This document shows, in pieces, positions 58,960 to 64,000 of a stretch of DNA of 64,000 nucleotides. Within the stretch, counting starts at the first letter, position 1; every line of letters begins with the position of its first letter. Source of the DNA: Phymatolithon calcareum (Eukaryota; Rhodophyta; Florideophyceae; Hapalidiales); the NCBI GenBank assembly GCA_977006965.1, contig OZ345363.1:1798001-1862000 (forward strand), in the 5' to 3' direction. The position numbers and the translations under genes were made by a program. Below the pieces are notes generated by a model. The model saw only the letters and a program-made list of their open reading frames with translations. It was not told the DNA's origin and searched no databases.

Positions 58960-61900
58960 ATGTCCAAGTGCTGCTGTTGCAGCGATGGTCCGTCTCTCGC
59001 CGACGACCCGCGACTCGTCTTCTCCATCTACGCCATCGCATTCATTCCTCTTGCATCCATTTACGCCTTGGACTTCATTACAGACAAGTGGCGCACCATC
59101 CGTGAAACCCGACGCAATGGAATGGTACAGTTGCTGGTCTCATTGCCTTCCTTGACGTGTGTCATCTTCTACATCGTTGTCCAAATGAAGAACCGTGATT
59201 ACAAGGAGGCAGCAGCGGCAATCGCGGTGGCCGTGTTGAACAGTTATCACGTTTTACGAACAATATGGGGACTGATTCTTCTGTATGAATTCCGAAACTG
59301 GAACATTTATGCGGTCAGATGTCTTGTGAGTCTGGGATATCTTGTTCCTGTCTATGACTATTCTGACGATGTCCAGATCATGCTTTCAAAAGTGAATTCC
59401 TGCGGCGCGCGGTGGAGGCGCCCTCTAGACCGCCTTTTCAACAGTTTGAAGACCAGGTTTATGAATGCATACAACCGGTTATTGTCCTGTACACATTCCG
59501 TCTCCTCGGTAACTGCGTCGGTCCAGTCGACTTCTCCTTCTTCTGCTACATCCGACCGCTCAATTGTCGATCATTGTGGTACATCTCTCGACACGATTTC
59601 ATCTTCGACATCTTCCGGTTCTAATACGGATGGAAGTCATTTGCATCACTTGCCGGAACAGAATTCGTTTTCTACACTTCCAGATGCTGCAATCGTGGAA
59701 CATCAAACTCGTCTGTTTCGTCTTTTTAATTTCTTGAAGACTATTATGCGCCTTTTATTCTCAGCAATCCGCGATCCTAATCGTTCTTACAAGCGTGTGA
59801 AGAAGTGTAGCGCGCCATTATGCAACTGGGCAATGGGGAACATGAAAACGTACTATTCTTCCCGTGATCTCTCTTTGGAGACAATCAAGAGGACTGTGGA
59901 CTATCACATGGTGGTGAACAGCTCACTTATTGACAACGAATTCACCAATGCACAACTTCCCGTACGACTCGCACTATTCTCACGTGTGCGTCGCAATGAT
60001 CCGGAAAGACATAGCGCAATGGCGCGGTTTGTGGCCTCTTGCCTGAAGTCAACAAAGCCGGAGGAGTGCTCTGTTCGTTGGCTTGTATCGTTCCTGGCAC
60101 GATTTGGGTATGGATGGCTTGTCGACACCAAAAGTCACTATAACGAGTCTCTAACGAATTTCCAGAGTTACAAACGGCAGGAATCCCTGGAGCTTAGTGT
60201 TCTCGGACCTGCACACACAACTCAAGGATGTGTGGAAGACAGTGGATCTACTGAGAGTTTTTTCACTCAGTTCTCGCCATATCACAGATACTGCGTGGGG
60301 GATGCAGAATACCTCTATGGAGCAATCAATATCACACAGCGATGCATGCTACCTTTCAAAATGAACGTCGACGTCGACAAGACATTATACTTTGAAGAGT
60401 ATGAGGCAACTATCAGAGACGCAGCAAAACATGATTGGCATAAAACGTCTTTGAACGAGCTCAATGATGCAGAGCGTTCTGCTGTTGAAAATATCACAGC
60501 TTACCAGCTGGCCCGTTTTGTCGCGCTCATGGAGAACGTGGAGCTCGTAAAAGAGGACGATACCGTTTTGTATGACTGTAACAATCACATGTCCTTGGAA
60601 AGCGAAGCCCCAACCATGGATACTCTTATGTATCAACTTGGTTATGACGCCGGTGAGAACGCTGAACAGTTCTTTGGGGCCCTGCCCGTACGAAAAGCGG
60701 CATTGACTTCTTTTCTGTGGGATAACAATCCCGACTGTCTACTGCTTCAAGCGAGTGTTCATGTTGACAATTTTCTTGCATTGAAGTCTGGAGACAGGCT
60801 TGACGCGTATGTGGGGGAATGGAAGGCAACATGTCAAGTTGGAGAACCTGAACGCACAACATCGGTATTTGAAAATCAGTACAATCTTGAAGTGAGGAGA
60901 CTACAACGTGGTGTGGTGAGTTCAGACTGCACTTTCAATTCTTGTGAATTCGGCCGCTTCATTGGGTGTGTGACAGAGACTGTTCGAAGTATATTGGCGT
61001 CCTGGGTTGCTGGGAATGACGCTGACGCAGCCGGGTGGAAAGCCAGTATTGCACCAGTGGGTATCAGGTTCTTGTGCAGCAAACAGCTTTGCTCTGCAAT
61101 GTCCGAAGTGCGAAACATTCCTCGGTCGGAGGAAGAAGTTCAAAGTCTGCATATGAGGCTTATTTGGGAAGTTCAGGCACATTTGCATTGGAAGTTGGGA
61201 GAAGAGGTCGTTCGGAAAGGTGGAGAAATACGTCAGTCGCCGCTCCTGATCATGCTGTTCGTTCTTGGATTTCCGAGTTTGAAAGTGGAGACATCAAAGA
61301 ACGAGGGAACGGTGTCTGGCTCAAACAGTGGTGACCCTACAATCGAATTTGAAGATGGAATCACGATAAGGCCAGTTGCAGGTCCCCAGGAAATCCGTTT
61401 AGTACTCACTTGTGACCAGGAATCCAAAACAGTGTCTGTAATCTTCAGTTCAGAGTCGATGGTTTTCCATTGGGAAGAATGGAGAGATGCAATCATGGCG
61501 AGGCTTGCTGCGCAAAGGCATTGGCGAATAACTCGACTATCATCGAATAATGAGTTGTTGCGAACAGAAACGAATCATTCAAATATTTGTTCTCCTGTGA
61601 AGTACATTGCACCAGAAAAGCTTGGACAAGAGTTCGGAATAAGGTATTGGTCGGGATGGCCACCATTTATGCCTCAAATTGCCCAATTTGAGATACGGAA
61701 TATGGTCGAGGGCGAATACTGTGAGTGGGATTTCGAACATTTCGCGCGAAGGTCTTCTGAATTTATCGGAGCTCTGAACACCGCCATCGACATTCATATC
61801 CAGGATAGAACAGATGTGATAACTCTATACGCAGACGGATGTGATGCTGTGGGAGAAGGCCGTGTGGATGAAGCTCTACGACTATTTGGACGTTGTATTG

Positions 61901-63342
61901 CGGAACATGGGCACCGAGAATCACTGAAAGATGCTTTTGGTATCATCTCAAGGAAAAACAAAAAATCTAACTGCCAAGTGGATGCGCTGCAAAAGCAAAT
62001 GGATGTCCGATTCGGGACACTGCTCAACCGAAGTCATATCGAGGAACAAAATAGAGCTGTGGACGAGATCGATCTTGAGATGCTTGCCAACTACTTCGGT
62101 CGCATTTACGAGCTAACGGATTGTGACGGCGTACTGAAGAGAAAGACAGTGGCATTGTTCTATGAAAATGGTGCGAATAGTACCGTATCCGAGAAAACTA
62201 TTCATGCCATCGAATCCTTCATCATTCGTACGGGTGACAATTTTGAAAATTCATCGCTTTCCTTTTATCTCGCCGTCGCGCACCAAAGTGTTTTTCACGA
62301 ATCTCAGGATCAATTACATCAGGAAATTGCGGCCAAATGTATGGAGGATCTGGGGAAAACTTGGCTCTCTTATGTTGATGATGATGATTGTTTTATATCG
62401 AACATCGGATACTTGCTCGAGAAAGGGTTCTTTGTGGGCCGTGACGCAAAACGCATGAATGCAATCATCAACATATTTTGTGAGCGGGAAGAGTTTGTAG
62501 ATGAGAAAATGCTGCGTGCAATTCTTTGTCGACTTTTCGTGAAACAATCAGCATCCGATGTAAGCAAGAATGAAGTCATTGGACATGAGCGTGTTTTTGG
62601 TATTGGAAAACGTCCAAAAGGCGCTATATCGGTCTACTCAGAGTATTACTGGTTGCCCAAGTGCGCGAATCGCTTAGGATTACTGTATCACAAAGGAGCT
62701 CAAGGTATTCCAGCGGATGCATTTGCGGCCGAGGAAAAGTATTCGGCTGCCATTGAAAAGGAAAACCATGACGCCCTTTGTAACATGGGTGTTCTGAAGT
62801 GTGACACCACTGGGCACGATGGCGGCATTTCGTACCTAAAAAAAGCTGTTGAAGCAGGATGCAGTTCTGGAATGAATAATTTGGCGGTGGCTTACGAGTT
62901 TGGAAATGGGATCAACCGAGATGTACTTGAAGCTGAGAGACTTTACAAACAGTCTATTGAAGTGGATAATAATCCAGTTGCAATGTATAATCTGGCGATA
63001 TTATACATGTGGAGAGGCCCTGAAGTTCAAAATGACGAAAACCTTTCCGCATCGTTGCGCTTGATCTCTGAGCTTATGAGTGCAAAAACGGAGCTCGAAC
63101 CTTTGTACACTCTCCAAGAGCAGGTCATGAGGCTTTCTGTGTTAAGAGTGAGCAGTGTGGAGACTAGTTCCTTGGTTTATTGGAATGGTGGAACTCTAGC
63201 TATTTGTAGGCTAGATGTGCCTGTCGGCTGGGTGGCACAGTGTGTCGCGTGCTTGGTTCGCCAGCCAGATATGTGGCTGGCGAGTCATGCGATCACCCAT
63301 GTGCGCTATGAACTCGAGTCTCTCGATATGTGGGTGATGTAG
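58960..63342 (+). CDS. Large membrane protein with Sel1-like repeats, copy 3, C-terminus replaced by an LTR
   Basis: Inverted paralogue of the genes at 15514 and 28594. The ATG at 58960 aligns with theirs (MSKCCCC); the frame happens to be open a little further upstream. It has the same four N-terminal hydrophobic segments, Ser-rich linker, long unknown region and Sel1-like repeats. It is diverged from copies 1 and 2 throughout, at roughly one residue in five or six. Homology stops near 63155-63165 (after LRVSSVET). The frame then runs 58 codons through the 3' LTR of the next copia element to a TAG at 63342, so the last ~40 native residues are lost. The Sel1 repeats remain complete, so the protein might still fold. 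Confidence 0.8.
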   Translation: MSKCCCCSDGPSLADDPRLVFSIYAIAFIPLASIYALDFITDKWRTIRETRRNGMVQLLVSLPSLTCVIFYIVVQMKNRDYKEAAAAIAVAVLNSYHVLRTIWGLILLYEFRNWNIYAVRCLVSLGYLVPVYDYSDDVQIMLSKVNSCGARWRRPLDRLFNSLKTRFMNAYNRLLSCTHSVSSVTASVQSTSPSSATSDRSIVDHCGTSLDTISSSTSSGSNTDGSHLHHLPEQNSFSTLPDAAIVEHQTRLFRLFNFLKTIMRLLFSAIRDPNRSYKRVKKCSAPLCNWAMGNMKTYYSSRDLSLETIKRTVDYHMVVNSSLIDNEFTNAQLPVRLALFSRVRRNDPERHSAMARFVASCLKSTKPEECSVRWLVSFLARFGYGWLVDTKSHYNESLTNFQSYKRQESLELSVLGPAHTTQGCVEDSGSTESFFTQFSPYHRYCVGDAEYLYGAINITQRCMLPFKMNVDVDKTLYFEEYEATIRDAAKHDWHKTSLNELNDAERSAVENITAYQLARFVALMENVELVKEDDTVLYDCNNHMSLESEAPTMDTLMYQLGYDAGENAEQFFGALPVRKAALTSFLWDNNPDCLLLQASVHVDNFLALKSGDRLDAYVGEWKATCQVGEPERTTSVFENQYNLEVRRLQRGVVSSDCTFNSCEFGRFIGCVTETVRSILASWVAGNDADAAGWKASIAPVGIRFLCSKQLCSAMSEVRNIPRSEEEVQSLHMRLIWEVQAHLHWKLGEEVVRKGGEIRQSPLLIMLFVLGFPSLKVETSKNEGTVSGSNSGDPTIEFEDGITIRPVAGPQEIRLVLTCDQESKTVSVIFSSESMVFHWEEWRDAIMARLAAQRHWRITRLSSNNELLRTETNHSNICSPVKYIAPEKLGQEFGIRYWSGWPPFMPQIAQFEIRNMVEGEYCEWDFEHFARRSSEFIGALNTAIDIHIQDRTDVITLYADGCDAVGEGRVDEALRLFGRCIAEHGHRESLKDAFGIISRKNKKSNCQVDALQKQMDVRFGTLLNRSHIEEQNRAVDEIDLEMLANYFGRIYELTDCDGVLKRKTVALFYENGANSTVSEKTIHAIESFIIRTGDNFENSSLSFYLAVAHQSVFHESQDQLHQEIAAKCMEDLGKTWLSYVDDDDCFISNIGYLLEKGFFVGRDAKRMNAIINIFCEREEFVDEKMLRAILCRLFVKQSASDVSKNEVIGHERVFGIGKRPKGAISVYSEYYWLPKCANRLGLLYHKGAQGIPADAFAAEEKYSAAIEKENHDALCNMGVLKCDTTGHDGGISYLKKAVEAGCSSGMNNLAVAYEFGNGINRDVLEAERLYKQSIEVDNNPVAMYNLAILYMWRGPEVQNDENLSASLRLISELMSAKTELEPLYTLQEQVMRLSVLRVSSVETSSLVYWNGGTLAICRLDVPVGWVAQCVACLVRQPDMWLASHAITHVRYELESLDMWVM

Positions 63343-63391
63343 GACTAGCAAGAAAAACGATTAAGAGACTGGGGAAGATGTAGGACTAGCA
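63156..63391 (-). repeat. 3' LTR of a second copia element (left edge uncertain)
   Basis: The right edge is firm: ...GGACTAGCA at 63391 abuts CCCCC (GGGGG purine tract on the element strand). The left edge is set where homology to the Sel1 paralogues ends; a TG occurs at 63156 and another at 63173. Internal features: a perfect hairpin 63258-63283 (TCGCCAGCCA/TGGCTGGCGA), arms ATCACCCA/TGGGTGAT, and GATGTAGGACTAGCA repeated at 63336-63350 and 63377-63391. Confidence 0.6.
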
Positions 63392-63406
63392 CCCCCGGTC
63401 AGGCTC

Positions 63407-64000
63407 TTAGTCGTGATTGCGGATAATTCGCAGATTGTCGAGGAACTTCTGCTTTCCTAGGGGCTTTGTGAAAATATCAGCCGGCTGCCTCGTGCCAGGG
63501 ATGTGTTGTATATCGATCAAGCCGCGTTGGACCTGCTCTGTTATGTAGCGCGACCTAATATCGATATGTTTGCTGCGCGTTGTGGCGCCGTTTGCCACGG
63601 ACATTGAGATAGCGGCTTTGTTGTCGACTCCCAGCTTGATAGGGGCGCGAATCGGTATCTTCCACTCGTTGGCCAGGTTGTAGAGCCATACAATGATCCG
63701 AGCTGCCTCGGAGGCAGCGGTATATTCTGCTTCCGCGGAAGATAACGAGATTGACTTCTGGAGCTTGCTCTTCCAGTAAATCAGGTCTCCTGCGTATGTG
63801 ATGGCGACGCCAGTGCGCGACTTTCGCGTGCTCGGGCACGCTGCCCAGTCGCTGTCAGAATACGCGCGCAGTACTGGGTCGGCACCCTGCGAATAGGTAA
63901 TGCTGGCATCCTTTCGCCCGGAGAGGTAGCGGACGAGCCGTTTGAGTGCGGTCATGTGGCGTTGGGTGGGCGTGTCGAGGAAGCGTGCGAGATGGCTTGC
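63407..64000 (-). CDS. pol: Ty1/copia pol, RNase H end (partial, runs off the window)
   Basis: C-terminal 198 codons, open to the window edge. Classical copia RT-RNase H block: SHLARFLDTPTQRHM, ALKRLVRYL, YSDSDWA, WKSKLQKSISLSSAEAEY, VDNKAAI, RSKHIDIR and ADIFTKPLGKQKF. It is much closer to ordinary plant and fungal copia elements than the 124-7751 element, so two copia lineages are present. No breaks in the visible part. Stop at 63407, 16 nt from the LTR. Confidence 0.92.
   Translation of the reverse strand, partial: ASHLARFLDTPTQRHMTALKRLVRYLSGRKDASITYSQGADPVLRAYSDSDWAACPSTRKSRTGVAITYAGDLIYWKSKLQKSISLSSAEAEYTAASEAARIIVWLYNLANEWKIPIRAPIKLGVDNKAAISMSVANGATTRSKHIDIRSRYITEQVQRGLIDIQHIPGTRQPADIFTKPLGKQKFLDNLRIIRNHD

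Overview
The window is eukaryotic nuclear DNA, and the best guess is a red alga of the florideophyte type (inference). It holds compact, mostly intron-free housekeeping genes of clearly eukaryotic families: mitochondrial EF-G, NOP53, NOC4, squalene epoxidase and GDT1. These sit in an island between stretches packed with Ty1/copia elements and duplicated genes. The only introns I can place with confidence are two of about 100 nt with GT..AG ends in the EF-G gene. No CRISPR array, operon or rRNA gene is visible.

Layout. (1) 1-7756: a copia-order LTR retrotransposon on the minus strand (124-7751, 331-bp LTRs, 5-bp target duplication). It has gag, a frameshifted pol and an extra antisense ORF. 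It is inserted inside a copy of the host repeat described next. (2) 1-123 plus 7752-34410: a tandem array of about 13-kb units, with two full units and a partial third. Each full unit carries a degraded minus-strand gene of unknown family, two related 3-kb subrepeats (each with a small Cys-rich ORF and a broken helical-repeat/TPR-like gene), a 520-bp mini-LTR element, and one large intact gene for a ~1,442-residue membrane protein with Sel1-like repeats. More decayed pieces of the unit lie at 35365-35970. (3) 36339-57614: the gene island. In order: mitochondrial EF-G (-), NOP53 (+), a secreted Pro/Ser/Thr-rich repeat protein (-), squalene epoxidase (-), GDT1-type cation transporter (+), NOC4 (+), an ICMT/PEMT-like methyltransferase (-), and an unrecognised Arg-rich ORF (+). 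Several are head-to-head pairs sharing short 5' intervals. (4) 57841-63155: an inverted, older paralogue of the Sel1 gene with its conserved 5' flank. (5) 63156-64000: the 3' end of a second copia element, whose LTR has replaced the last ~40 codons of that third Sel1 gene.

How it fits together. The island encodes unrelated household functions: organellar translation, small- and large-subunit ribosome maturation, sterol synthesis, Golgi/plastid-type Mn/Ca transport and prenyl or lipid methylation. The flanks are a fast-evolving array. The two full units appear identical over about 5.75 kb (12811-18562 versus 25891-31642) but differ on both sides, which points to recent gene conversion. The least expected items are the three-member TM-plus-Sel1 family with its conserved upstream module, the antisense ORF with a Cys/His/Asp pattern inside the copia element, the mini-LTR element with a tRNA-like interior, a set of unrelated perfect hairpins, and a C-to-G skew switch within housekeeping genes.
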